From positions 1,054,001 to 1,118,000 of the forward strand of contig NZ_CP026106.1 in NCBI RefSeq assembly GCF_002902965.1: 64,000 bases of DNA, given 5' to 3'. Source of the stretch: Paraburkholderia hospita (lineage in GTDB: Bacteria; Pseudomonadota; Gammaproteobacteria; Burkholderiales; Burkholderiaceae). The translations under genes and the position numbers were made by a program. The first letter of the stretch is position 1. Every line of letters starts with the position of its first letter. Below, one piece after another: positions 1 to 9,067 of this stretch. The notes beneath the pieces are model-generated. The model did no database searches and was not told the DNA's origin. It saw only the letters and a program-made list of their open reading frames with translations.

Positions 1-5
1 AACCT

Positions 6-795
6 TTGTCGGGATTCGATACATCGGAGGAGCTGAAGGAACTGGAGCATGCTTTTAACGGCATGCTGGAAAGGCTGGACGATTCGTTTACGCGACTCGG
101 CCAGTTCTCTTCGAACCTCGCACACGATATGCGTACGCCGTTGACGAATCTGCAGGCAGCCGCGCAGGTGGCGCTGTCGCTGCCGCGCAGCACGGAGGAA
201 TACCGTGACGTCATCGAGTCGAGTGTAGAGGAGTACCAGCGTCTGTCGGGAATGATCGAAGACATGCTCTTCCTTGCACGGTCGGAGAGGGCGCACACGC
301 TAGTCAAGGTCTGCCGGCTTGACGCCGTAGTGGAGGCCGAACGGGTCGCGGGCTACTACGAGCCCATGGCATCCGATGCGGGAGTCACCATCGAGTTGAG
401 CGGGCGCGCCCGAAGTTCGCGCGGACCTGTTGCTTTTCCAGCGTGCGTTGAGCAATCTGCTTTCCAATGCGCTCGCTCATGCGCCTCGCGGGTCGACTAT
501 TTTCGTCAAGTGCCGCGAGGAAGGCGGTACAGCGGAAATCGCCGTCACGGATACGGGCCAGGGCATTGGGGGAGAGCACGTCGATCGTATCTTTGAACGG
601 TTCTACCGCGTCGATCCGTCGCGGCACAATCTTGGCTCTGGAACGGGCCTCGGCCTGGCGATCGTGAAATCGATCATGGAAAGCCATGGTGGCCAATGCG
701 GTGTGGAAAGCTGTCCGGGTGTGCGCACTACGTTCTGGCTTCGCTTTCCGCACGCTGACGTGAACCCGGGTGCCGGCGCCGCCAGCGCGTTCTGA
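6..795 (+). pseudogene. Heavy-metal-type sensor histidine kinase, 5'-truncated by window edge and frameshifted
   Basis: This is the C-terminal half of a membrane sensor kinase of the CusS/IrlS type, which normally phosphorylates a partner response regulator in response to metals. The first frame shows the end of a HAMP-like linker and a dimerisation domain with the phospho-acceptor H-box [10 protein letters not shown]. The frame then breaks in the GC-rich stretch near 400-412. A second frame, readable from 412, carries the ATPase domain: N box in [12 protein letters not shown]1 DTGQGIG, the F box IFERFYRV and G2 GTGLGLAIV, ending at 795. The protein is complete once one base is compensated, so this is either a recent mutation or a sequencing error. 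The true start lies left of the window. Family assignment is firm; the metal specificity is inferred. Confidence 0.85.
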
Positions 796-971
796 ATTCT
801 TGATACAGGTGGCGCGCTTTTCGCATCCGGCATCGAGCCAGTAAGGCGTGCCGTGAGCGCCACGTTGTCAATCAACTGTTACCACTGAGTGCTTGAACGG
901 TGATCCCGGTGTTTTTCTGGCGCTTGTTCGCACGGTTTGCCAATTGATTCTGCTGCGCCGGATTGCCGACC

Positions 972-1892
972 ATGACGCGTTTATCATGTCCGCGTCATGG
1001 AAGAGCAGCGACTGGACGGCATGCTATGTACTCTGCCTGTCAATCGCACGATTTTATGATTTCCGAACTCGCGTTACCCGAGCAGCTAAGGCTGGCCATC
1101 GCCCGTAAAACACTGGAGGTGTCTTATCAGCCTGTAATCAGGCTCGCCGACAACAAATGCGTCGGTGTCGAATCGCTACTCAGATGGCGGCTGCATGGAC
1201 AGGAGATCTCGCCGGAGCTCTTTGTTGGCGTGGCCGAACAGCATCGGCTGATGGGACCATTGACCGATCTCGTGCTCCACAAGAGTCTTGATGACCTGGC
1301 CTGCGTACTGAGCGCGGACCGGTCGTTTCGCGTTTCGATCAATGTGGGCAGCGACGATCTTCGCAGCGTCCGCTTTCTGGATGTTCTCGCGCAAGCGTTG
1401 AAATGGACGGGCGTCCGCGCTTCGCAAGTGGGCATCGAAGCCACTGAAAGAGGCTTCATGCATCCGGACGCGACGCGCAGCGTCATTGCTGCACTCAGAT
1501 GGGCGGGGCATCCTGTTTATATCGATGACTTCGGGACTGGCTATTCCTGTCTTTCTTATCTGGGGACATTCCACGTCGACGCCCTGAAGCTCGACAAGGC
1601 GTTCGTCAATCCCGTCGAGAATGCTCACGCCAGCTGCGTGGTGGCGCCGCACATCATCGCGATGGCACACGACCTGGGAATGGAAATCGTCGCCGAAGGC
1701 ATCGAATCGGCGGCGCAGGCCGAGTATCTGCTGCGCAAAGGCGTGCAGTACGGACAGGGCTGGTACTTCGCGAAAGCCATGCCTGTTGCCGAACTGCTAC
1801 CGTGGCTAGCGCAACATGCACAATCAGGGAAGCGGGATGAACGCAGGCGTTGCGCCAGTTCTCCACGCTTGCAGCTGCTGCGTGCGCCATAA
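972..1892 (+). CDS. EAL-domain cyclic-di-GMP phosphodiesterase
   Basis: The protein is almost entirely one EAL domain, which hydrolyses c-di-GMP to pGpG. The signature appears as VGVESLLRW, with Ser in place of Ala in EAL; the metal and catalytic motifs are IEATERG, YIDDFGTGYS, LKLDKAFV, AEGIES and GQGWYFAK. All acidic residues, the Lys and the Gln normally needed for activity are present, so it is probably active. No GGDEF domain, sensor domain or membrane segment precedes it, so it is a stand-alone EAL protein or a 5'-truncated one. The start is uncertain: TTG at 963, ATG at 972 and ATG at 1056 are all in frame and none has a strong ribosome site; the domain itself begins just after 1056. 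It converges on the ABC operon, with a terminator between. Confidence 0.85.
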   Translation: MTRLSCPRHGRAATGRHAMYSACQSHDFMISELALPEQLRLAIARKTLEVSYQPVIRLADNKCVGVESLLRWRLHGQEISPELFVGVAEQHRLMGPLTDLVLHKSLDDLACVLSADRSFRVSINVGSDDLRSVRFLDVLAQALKWTGVRASQVGIEATERGFMHPDATRSVIAALRWAGHPVYIDDFGTGYSCLSYLGTFHVDALKLDKAFVNPVENAHASCVVAPHIIAMAHDLGMEIVAEGIESAAQAEYLLRKGVQYGQGWYFAKAMPVAELLPWLAQHAQSGKRDERRRCASSPRLQLLRAP

Positions 1893-1924
1893 AAAAGAGC
1901 GAAGCCCGCAAAGGCTTCGCTCTT
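1891..1924 (-). terminator. Rho-independent terminator of the sugar ABC operon
   Basis: Perfect 12-bp arms AAGAGCGAAGCC (1895-1906) and GGCTTCGCTCTT (1913-1924) enclose a 6-nt loop. Read on the minus strand the hairpin is followed by a run of T from 1896 leftward. It lies 31 bp past the stop of the binding-protein gene and overlaps the last codon of the convergent EAL gene. Confidence 0.9.
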
Positions 1925-1954
1925 ACGCTAACGTACTAAAGCGTATTCAATTCA

Positions 1955-3097
1955 TCATCCACAAGCAGGCGCTGCCTTCTTGCACGCATCGGCCAGTTGC
2001 GGCGGCGGATCTTTCTTGAACACCGTCTTGTACGATTCGAGCACGTTCGACTGCACGACGGGCAGCGATTGCACGCCGATCCACGCCGGAGGCGTCTGAC
2101 CGATCAGCGCCTTCATCATCGCCATCGCTTCGGCTACGCCCTGGTCATACGGACGCTGCGAACCCGTCGCCTTGAGCGGACCGCCCTTGGCTATTTCAAT
2201 TGCCGATTCGAGGCCGAGGTCGACCGTCGTCACGGGCGTGTTGATGCCTTGCGCGCGCATTGACGTGAGCGTATCGAGTGCGGGCTGGTCCCATACGGCA
2301 AACACGCCCTTCACATCGGGATTCGCGGTGAGGAAGTCGCCCGCAATCTGGCCGACTTTCGACGGGTCCGTGAACGCGACCTGCTTGACCTTGATGTCGG
2401 GGCGATTCTTCTTCAGCCATTCGTTGACGGCCTTCGTGCGCTCCGTCGTACTGAAGTAATCGACGCCGAAGTTCACGAGACCGACCGTGCCGCCTTTCGG
2501 CACACACGATGCGAGCACCTTCGCCGCGATCTGCCCGTTGCCCTCGCTATCTGCCGACACCATCGCCGAGTATTGCTCGGGATGCTTGAGGCCCGTCGGC
2601 ACGTTGTCCATGAACACGAGCTTGATGCCTGCCTGCGAGACCTTCTTGTAGGTCGCAGCCGTCGCCGTGCCGTCGACGGGAATCGAAATGATGCCGTCAG
2701 GATGGCGCTGGATCGTGTTTTCGATGTCGGCGATCTGCTTGTCGACCTGATACTCGGCCGATGCCGTGCCGATCACCTCGACGCCGTACTTCTTCAGCGT
2801 ATCGGTGATGCCGGCGACCTGCAGTTGCGACCAGTCGAGGTTCATCGTCTGCATCGAAATGCCGACCTTGAACTTGCCGGCCTTGACCTTTGCCGCCTCG
2901 GCATCCGTCAGTTTGACGGCATCGGCGGATGCCGCTTTCTCGCCATTCGGTCCCTGCCCGACGATGCCCGTCGGACCAATCGACTTCGCAGGCAGGCTCG
3001 TGCAAGCCTGCGCAAACGCCTGCGAACAGCAGATGGCCAGCGCAGTCGCCGCCACCACACTCGCCAGCCTCGCTCCTGATACACGACGATCGTTCAT
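1955..3097 (-). CDS. Periplasmic sugar-binding protein of an ABC importer
   Basis: This is a type I periplasmic binding protein (Peripla_BP_4, ribose/xylose/inositol class) that captures a sugar or polyol and delivers it to the membrane permease. Residues 1-29 form a signal peptide with a hydrophobic core (VVAATALAICC) and a cleavage site near AFAQ. The mature part has two Rossmann-like lobes: KVGISMQTMNLDWSQ opens the first, and a D(G)II-S-I-P-V motif and VFMDN follow, as is usual in this family. It is the last gene of a three-gene operon after the permease, 117 bp downstream, and ends at a strong terminator. Having the binding protein last is less common. The substrate cannot be read from the sequence. 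Confidence 0.9.
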   Translation of the reverse strand: MNDRRVSGARLASVVAATALAICCSQAFAQACTSLPAKSIGPTGIVGQGPNGEKAASADAVKLTDAEAAKVKAGKFKVGISMQTMNLDWSQLQVAGITDTLKKYGVEVIGTASAEYQVDKQIADIENTIQRHPDGIISIPVDGTATAATYKKVSQAGIKLVFMDNVPTGLKHPEQYSAMVSADSEGNGQIAAKVLASCVPKGGTVGLVNFGVDYFSTTERTKAVNEWLKKNRPDIKVKQVAFTDPSKVGQIAGDFLTANPDVKGVFAVWDQPALDTLTSMRAQGINTPVTTVDLGLESAIEIAKGGPLKATGSQRPYDQGVAEAMAMMKALIGQTPPAWIGVQSLPVVQSNVLESYKTVFKKDPPPQLADACKKAAPACG

Positions 3098-3214
3098 GTT
3101 TTCCTCCGTTGGTCGTGATGTACTGCGTCTCCTGCCGTTTTTGGAATTGCCCTTTGTGGCCTCGCGCGCAACGCCGCATGCGCGAAAGGCCGATTGACTC
3201 TCACCGCTCGATGC

Positions 3215-4213
3215 TCATTTGCGGGTGAATGCGACAGCCGCGACGATGATGACGCCCTTGATGACGAGTTGCAGCGACGAACTCACGCCGAGCAGCACAA
3301 GGCCGTTATTCAGCGTGCCGATGATGAGACTGCCGAGCAGCGTGCCGAGAATGAAGCCGCGTCCGCCGAACAGACTGCAGCCGCCCAGCGTGACGGACGC
3401 AATCACGTCGAGTTCCATGCCCTGCACGACGTCAGGCCGCGCCGCATGCGAACGCGCGGACAGCACGAGCGCGGCGAGACCGGCAAGCACGCCCGTCAGC
3501 ACGAAAGCGAGCGTGGTGACGCGCCGGATGTTGATGCCCGAATAGAGTGCCGCTGTCGGGTTGCCGCCTGCCGCGTAGATCTGCCGGCCGAACACGCTGT
3601 AGTGCAGCAGCAGGATGCCGCCGATCACGGCGAGCAGCGTCCAGAGGATTGGTACGGGGATGCCAGCAATATCGCCTTCGCCGAAGATCGCGATGAAGTG
3701 GTCGTTAGTGATGATCTCGGGGCGTGTCGTCGTGACCATCAACGCGAGGCCGCGCGCCGCGCTCAACGTGCCGAGCGTGACGAGAAACGAAGGAATGTTC
3801 AGGCGCGTCGTGACGAAGCCGTTGATCGCGCCGACGATCGCGCCCGTGCCGATGCCCGCAATCGCGCCGACGATCCAGCTATCGCTGATGTGCGACATCG
3901 CAAGCGCGGCCGACATGCCCGACAGCGCCAGCGCCGACCCCACCGACAGATCGATCTGCCGCGCGATGATCACGAACGTCATGCCGATCGCGATGATCGA
4001 CACGAGGGCAGTTTGCCGCCCGATATTGAGGAAGTTGTCGATCGACAGGAACCACGGCGACGCAAAGCTGAACACCACCAGCAGGATTGCAAACGCGATG
4101 TACAGCATGTACGGGCGATCACCCTGTAGCAGACGCCGCGCAATGCGCCGCGCGCGGCCGTGACGCTGAATGGCCTGTTGTTCTGCGGGCATCGGCGAAA
4201 CTGACTCGTTCAT
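3215..4213 (-). CDS. Sugar ABC transporter permease (RbsC-like)
   Basis: This 332-residue membrane protein of the branched-chain/ribose permease family (BPD_transp_2) forms the channel of the importer. About ten hydrophobic segments are visible, and the family motif IARQIDLSVGS follows the second or third helix. The start at 4213 is chosen because its ATG overlaps the TGA of the upstream ATPase gene by 4 bp (ATGA), a clear sign of translational coupling; an upstream extension to 4339 lies inside the ATPase gene and encodes arginine-rich sequence that does not resemble a permease. Confidence 0.93.
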   Translation of the reverse strand: MNESVSPMPAEQQAIQRHGRARRIARRLLQGDRPYMLYIAFAILLVVFSFASPWFLSIDNFLNIGRQTALVSIIAIGMTFVIIARQIDLSVGSALALSGMSAALAMSHISDSWIVGAIAGIGTGAIVGAINGFVTTRLNIPSFLVTLGTLSAARGLALMVTTTRPEIITNDHFIAIFGEGDIAGIPVPILWTLLAVIGGILLLHYSVFGRQIYAAGGNPTAALYSGINIRRVTTLAFVLTGVLAGLAALVLSARSHAARPDVVQGMELDVIASVTLGGCSLFGGRGFILGTLLGSLIIGTLNNGLVLLGVSSSLQLVIKGVIIVAAVAFTRK

Positions 4214-5820
4214 GTTGCAAGCTCTTCGGTAGGCCGGGGAAGTTGAATGAGATGGTGCAGTTCTTCGGCGGTGCGTAGCTGCGCGCGCTCGACGGTTCGC
4301 ACGATCGAGCCGTCCACCACGATGGAGATGCGGTCGCACAGCCGCAACAGCTCGTCCAGATCCGACGACACCACGACGACGCCCGTGCCCGCGCGCGCCG
4401 CGTCGCGCACCACGCCGTAGATTTCTTCACGCGCGCCGACATCGACGCCGACGGTCGGCTCATCGAGCAGCAACACCTTCGGCCGCGGATGATTCCATTT
4501 GGCGAACACGACTTTCTGCTGGTTGCCGCCGGAGAGAAATTTCACGTGCGTCGATGCGTCGGGCGCCTTCACGGAAAGCTGCTTCATCGCCGTGCGTGCC
4601 TGTTGCGCTGCTGCTTGCGCGCGCAACCAGCCGCCGCGCGAAAACTGCGGCAGGCGCGGCAAGGTCAGATTGCGTTCGATCGAATGATCTAGTACGAGTC
4701 CTTGCAGATGCCGGTCTTCCGGCACGAGCGCGATGCCGCGCTGGATTGCGTCGCCTGGGCGGCGTGCAGCGAGCGGCTGGCCGTCGAGCTCGATCGCGCC
4801 GGCGTCGATCGGCAGCAGGCCGAAGATGGTCTGCAATATCTCGGTGCGGCCGCTGCCGATCAGTCCCGCAAGGCCGTGCACTTGGCCCTTGCGCACGGCG
4901 AAATTCACGTTATGCAAACGCGCGTTGCTCACGTTCGACAGGCTCAGCACGGGAGCATCGAGTGTGCTCTGTGCTGCAGTTTGCTCTGCTGTTTGTGCTG
5001 CTGCGCTTTGCGCCGACGCGCCCGTCGTCGTTTCCTGTCTGGCCTGCATCGCAGCATGACGCGGGCCGACGATCGCCGCGACGAGTTGTTTCATGTCGGT
5101 GTCGGCCGTGGCGAAATGGCCGGCGTTGGCACCATCGCGGAACACGGTCACGCGCTGCGAAATGCGAAACACCTCGTTCAGCCGGTGTGTCACGTAGATC
5201 ACACCGACGCCGCGCGCCGTCACAGTGCGGATCGCGTCGAAGAGAATTTGTTCTTCGCCGCCCGTTAGCGCGGACGTGGGTTCGTCGAGGATGAGCACGC
5301 GCACGTCGCCCATCAGCGCTTTACAGATTTCCGTCATTTGCCGGTACGCGAACGGCAGCGAATCGACGGGCACGCGCGGATCGAGCGGGATATTGTGTTC
5401 GCGCAGAAAGGCGCCGACCTGCGCCATCAGTTCGCGCTGCCTGACGAAGCCAAGCCGCGTGCGCGGCTCGCGCCCGAGCATCAGATTGGCGCCGACGGAC
5501 AGCGATTCGACGAGACTGAGGTCCTGATAGACGACGGCAACGCCTGCCTCGCGCGATTTCGCTGGCGATTCGAATGCAACCTTCTGGCCGGCGATTTCGA
5601 TTGAGCCTTCGTCGTACGTGTGGACGCCGCTCAGTATCTTGATGAGAGTGGATTTGCCTGCGCCGTTTTCGCCGAGCAGCGCATGGACTTCGCCCGGCAG
5701 GACTTCCAGGTTGACGCCGCGCAGCGCCTGCACGCCACCGAATTTCTTGGTGACGCCTGCAACGCGGATCAATGGCACACGGGGCGATGAAGCGGCCGCG
5801 ACCGCAACCGGCTCACTCAT
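4210..5820 (-). CDS. Sugar ABC transporter ATP-binding protein, two ATPase domains
   Basis: This is a 536-residue tandem ATPase of the RbsA/MglA class that powers uptake. Domain 1 has Walker A GENGAGKST and Walker B VLILDEPTSAL; its signature position reads LPFAYRQM, diverged as in most RbsA-type proteins. Domain 2 has a degenerate Walker A (GLIGSGRTE), a full signature LSGGNQQK and Walker B VLLLDEPTVGVD. A linker rich in Ala, Gln and Thr (about residues 260-290) separates the domains. The ribosome site AAGGAG lies 8 nt before the ATG. It is the first gene of the operon and overlaps the permease by 4 bp. A 7-bp inverted repeat lies 41 bp upstream. Confidence 0.95.
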   Translation of the reverse strand: MSEPVAVAAASSPRVPLIRVAGVTKKFGGVQALRGVNLEVLPGEVHALLGENGAGKSTLIKILSGVHTYDEGSIEIAGQKVAFESPAKSREAGVAVVYQDLSLVESLSVGANLMLGREPRTRLGFVRQRELMAQVGAFLREHNIPLDPRVPVDSLPFAYRQMTEICKALMGDVRVLILDEPTSALTGGEEQILFDAIRTVTARGVGVIYVTHRLNEVFRISQRVTVFRDGANAGHFATADTDMKQLVAAIVGPRHAAMQARQETTTGASAQSAAAQTAEQTAAQSTLDAPVLSLSNVSNARLHNVNFAVRKGQVHGLAGLIGSGRTEILQTIFGLLPIDAGAIELDGQPLAARRPGDAIQRGIALVPEDRHLQGLVLDHSIERNLTLPRLPQFSRGGWLRAQAAAQQARTAMKQLSVKAPDASTHVKFLSGGNQQKVVFAKWNHPRPKVLLLDEPTVGVDVGAREEIYGVVRDAARAGTGVVVVSSDLDELLRLCDRISIVVDGSIVRTVERAQLRTAEELHHLIQLPRPTEELAT

Positions 5821-5860
5821 CCTGGAGTCTCCTTCGTCGGTATGACGAATTCTTATGTTT

Positions 5861-5875
5861 CGCGATTGAATCGCG
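5861..5875. promoter_or_regulatory. Palindrome upstream of the sugar ABC operon, possible operator
   Basis: CGCGATT-G-AATCGCG is a perfect 7-bp inverted repeat with a one-base centre, 41 bp upstream of the ATPase start. Its size and place suit a LacI- or DeoR-type repressor site, but no such regulator gene is next to the operon, so the role is inferred. Confidence 0.4.
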
Positions 5876-6052
5876 GTGTGTGTGTTGTGATCTTCGCATC
5901 ATGGATATGGTGCGTCAATAACATTTGGTCTCTGTATTATTAGGGATTTCTTGGAGGGTTGAAATAATCGTATCGGAAGTTGTTATGATTGTTTCGTTTT
6001 TGGCCTCCGGGGCGGGCTTTTGCTGTTAGGGTTTTGGTGGTTTTGACGGGTT

Positions 6053-6757
6053 GGTCTGGTTTGGTCTGGTCTTTCGCTGGCATCCGCGATTGGTTAGCGT
6101 GCTTCACGCGTCGCCCCTGTGCGGGGCGGCACCTACTTTTCTTTGCCGCCGCAAAGAAAAGTAGGCAAAAGAAAGCGGCTAACACCGCCAACATTTCTTC
6201 CTGCCTGAGGGCCCCCAAAGGGTCCTATGCCTCACACGGCAACATCCTTGTCTGCGTGCGTTGCCAACGCGCTGAATGAGCGCCTCACCCGCTTCGAATA
6301 CCCGTGCACGGGCTACCGGCAGCGAATGGTAGGTGCCGCCCAGGTGGCAAACTGTGTGTAGGTTGTCGCGTCGTACACGTTAGTGCTCTTACAACGTGGA
6401 ACGCGTGCGCTATCGGGACCGAAGTGAGGCGTGTGTGGCGCTACGGCCTACACACAGTTTGCCACCTGGGCGGCGGTGGACTATCTGGCACGGCATGCTG
6501 CAACGTGGGTGCCTGAAGCGGGTGAGGCGTCAATTCAAAGCGTTGGCAACAAACATGAGTCACGTGGTTGCCGTATGAAGCGTGGGACCAGTTGGGGGCC
6601 CTCAGGCAGGAAGAAGATCTAGCGGTGTTAGCCGCTTTCTTTTGCCTACTTTTCTTTGCGGCGGCAAAGAAAAGTAGGTGCCGCCCCGCACAGGGGCGAC
6701 GCGTGAAGCACGAAGGCAAAGCGCGGATGCCAGCGAAAGACCAGACCAAGCCAGACC
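6053..6757. repeat. Large imperfect palindrome, Burkholderiaceae-type intergenic repeat
   Basis: The stretch between the ABC operon and the MFS gene holds no convincing gene. Its outer part is an inverted repeat: 6102-6188 and 6622-6708 match perfectly over 87 bp, and similarity continues outward to 6053 and 6757 over copies of a TGGTCTGG-rich motif. Further in, 6336-6362 and 6447-6473 form a second perfect 27-bp pair, and between them 6210-6298 and 6510-6605 are similar but diverged. Each 87-bp arm contains its own small hairpin (CTACTTTTCTTTGC / GCAAAGAAAAGTAG). Short open frames here are by-products of the repeat. It looks like two head-to-head copies of a dispersed non-coding element. Confidence 0.85.
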
Positions 6758-6933
6758 AAACCACCCGCGCCACGAAGGCAAAGCGCGCATGCCAGCGCAA
6801 AGGCAAAAAAACCAAACCGTCCGCCCCGCCCAGGCGCACCGCATGAATCACGAAGGCAAATCGCAGACACCAGCGAACAACAAACGCAAACGCGTAACGA
6901 GAGCACGCCCCGCCCAGGGGCAAAAGGCCACCG

Positions 6934-8190
6934 TCACACCTCGCCAACCACCTCAACGCCCGCCGCAGGCTTCACCGCAGCGGCATCACCCGCGCCGCTC
7001 AGGCGCCCAATCCACACACACGCCAGCACCGCGGCAGCCGCCGCCAGCCATCCAACCGTCCCATAACCCGCTATCTGCCCCTGCGCGGTCGTCGTCAGCA
7101 GCAGGCCGCCGAACCACGCCCCGCAACCCGTGCCCATCGCCTGCACCGCGCTGTTCGCGCTAAGAAACGCACCACGCGTCTGCGGTGCCGGAACGGTCGT
7201 GAGCAGCGCCTGCATCGGCACCATACGCGACGACAACGCGACCATGAACACAGGAAAGAACAGCACCATCGCGTAAAACGGCAGGTCGGGCAGATGCGTA
7301 ATGAACAGCACAGGCAACACCGACAGCAACGCAGCGATGCGGAACACGCGCTTCTTGCCAAAGCGATCGGAGAGCTCTCCAACCCGGCGCGACGTGAAGA
7401 AGGTAGCGGCGCCGCCCGCCATATATAGCCACGACAGATTCGCAGGCGCGACACCATGATTCGCGACAAGCGTCGGCGCAATGAACGGAATCACCAGCAT
7501 GTGCCCGACCATCACGACAAACGTCAGCGCAAACGCATTCAGATGCCGCGGATTCGCGAACAGCCGCCACAAATCAGGCAACACCTGCGCGAGCGGCACG
7601 CGCTGTCTCTGCAGATGCTCGGTCAGCGACGGCACCATGCGCCAACCGCCCATCCAGATCACACAGGACAGCACGACGAGCAACACGAACGGCGATGCCC
7701 AGCCAAAATGCGCGCCAAGCATCACGCCCGCCGGCACGCCCGCAATCGCCGCCAGCGAGAAGGCCGTCATGATCGTGCCCGTCGCCGCGCCACGCCGCGC
7801 GACGGGAATCACGTCGCCGACGATCGCCATCACCACCGAAGCAAGCACGCCCCCCGTAATGCCCGCGAACGCGCGCGCCACGAGCAGCAGCGGAAAGTTC
7901 GGCGCGAGCGCGCAGCCGAGGTTCGACAGCGCGAACAGCGCGTAGATGGCGAGCAACAGACGCCGCCGGTCGAAGCGGTCGATATACGTGGCGGCCAGCA
8001 AGCCCGACAGCCCGGAGCACCACGAGTACGCCGAGACGGCCGTCGCGAACCGGGCAGGCGAGATCTCGAACGCGTGCATGATCTGCGGGCCGAGCGGCAT
8101 CATCACCATGAAATCCATGATGATCGTGAACTGCGTAAGCGCGAGCAGCCACAGCAGGCGCCGCTCGTGTGATTCGTTCAATGAGAGCAA
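6934..8190 (-). CDS. MFS transporter
   Basis: This is a major facilitator protein of about 418 residues with twelve hydrophobic segments, closest in style to drug/arabinose efflux proteins (AraJ/CynX-like). The loop between helices 2 and 3 has DRFDRRRLL and helix 4 the RAFAGITGG pattern; DRFGKKRV marks the loop between helices 8 and 9. It lies downstream of the ferric-chelate reductase gene on the same strand, so it may export a siderophore or metal chelate; this is inference from context. The frame is open to 8304, but that start would overlap the reductase gene by 89 bp. The TTG at 8190, 9 nt after GGAG and 26 bp past the reductase stop, is preferred but not certain. Confidence 0.85.
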   Translation of the reverse strand: MLSLNESHERRLLWLLALTQFTIIMDFMVMMPLGPQIMHAFEISPARFATAVSAYSWCSGLSGLLAATYIDRFDRRRLLLAIYALFALSNLGCALAPNFPLLLVARAFAGITGGVLASVVMAIVGDVIPVARRGAATGTIMTAFSLAAIAGVPAGVMLGAHFGWASPFVLLVVLSCVIWMGGWRMVPSLTEHLQRQRVPLAQVLPDLWRLFANPRHLNAFALTFVVMVGHMLVIPFIAPTLVANHGVAPANLSWLYMAGGAATFFTSRRVGELSDRFGKKRVFRIAALLSVLPVLFITHLPDLPFYAMVLFFPVFMVALSSRMVPMQALLTTVPAPQTRGAFLSANSAVQAMGTGCGAWFGGLLLTTTAQGQIAGYGTVGWLAAAAAVLACVWIGRLSGAGDAAAVKPAAGVEVVGEV

Positions 8191-8215
8191 TGCATGGCTC
8201 CGTTTGATTGAGGCG

Positions 8216-9049
8216 TCAGTCGTCGAGATTTTCGTGGACTGCCTGCTCGCCCTGTTTCCAGTATGCCGACGCGCGGATACGCGATTTGTCGATGCCGCGT
8301 TCATTGACGAGCAGCGAGCGCACGGCGCGCATCGTTGCCGCTTCGCCCGCTGCCCACACGTAGCCTTCGCCGTCTGGGAGGAACGTTTCGCGCACCGCTT
8401 TAAGCAACTCTGCGCCTCGATATGCGCCTTCGCTGCGATAACGCCATTCGATATACAGATCGGTCTGCGTATCGAACTCGATGCGCGCGGAAGGATCGGC
8501 GACTTCGATCACGGCCGCGACGCGCGCGCCTTGCGGCAGTTCCGAGAGACGCCGGCCGATGGCGGGCAGGGCGGTATCGTCGCCGATCAGCAGATGCCAG
8601 TCAAAGCCCGTCGGCACCACGAACGAGCCACGCGGGCCGCCAATGCCGAGGTATTGCCCGGCCTTCGCTTGCGCCGCCCATTCGGCGGCGGGACCGGCTT
8701 CGTGCATCGCGAATTCCAGCTCGAGTTCGCGCGCGTCGCGGTCGAAACGCTTCGGCGTGAAATCACGCGCGACGGGGCGCGGGCGGTCGGCGGGGAACAA
8801 GGGGCCGTCGGGGCCCGCTGTCGGCAGCGTCGGTTTGTCTTCGCCGGGCGCGGGGAAGAATACTTTCAGATGATCGTCGAAGGATGCCGATACGAAGTCG
8901 TGCAGATCGTCGCCCGTCAGCGTCACGCGGATCAGATGCGGCGTGACGGCCTCGACGTTCTTCACTTGCAGGAGACGGAATTTCAGCGGATGACGCACGC
9001 GCGTCACGGTCAGATCGGTTCGGGTTGCTTGCATAAGGTGTTCTCTCAA
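8216..9049 (-). CDS. yqjH: Siderophore-interacting FAD protein, NAD(P)H ferric-chelate reductase
   Basis: This 277-residue protein belongs to the ViuB/YqjH family, which releases iron from ferric siderophores by reducing it. The N-terminal FAD-binding half includes PHLIRVTLTGDDL and the family's RDFTPKRFD (usually R-x-YTxR); the C-terminal SIP half has LIGDDTALPAIGRRL and YVWAAGEAATMRAVR, and ends in the family's ASAYWKQGE. It sits just downstream of a YqjI-like regulator, exactly the pairing known in Escherichia coli. An alternative start at residue 6 or 7 (MQATRT) is possible. Regulation by the neighbouring PadR protein is inferred. Confidence 0.92.
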   Translation of the reverse strand: MREHLMQATRTDLTVTRVRHPLKFRLLQVKNVEAVTPHLIRVTLTGDDLHDFVSASFDDHLKVFFPAPGEDKPTLPTAGPDGPLFPADRPRPVARDFTPKRFDRDARELELEFAMHEAGPAAEWAAQAKAGQYLGIGGPRGSFVVPTGFDWHLLIGDDTALPAIGRRLSELPQGARVAAVIEVADPSARIEFDTQTDLYIEWRYRSEGAYRGAELLKAVRETFLPDGEGYVWAAGEAATMRAVRSLLVNERGIDKSRIRASAYWKQGEQAVHENLDD

Positions 9050-9067
9050 TGTCGTGGATCGACGGCG

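Noticed and set aside
3194..4129. Long plus-strand frame of 311 codons inside the permease gene
   Set aside because: It is a shadow frame: the product is Arg/Asp-rich without any fold, and the opposite strand encodes a clear permease coupled to its ATPase.
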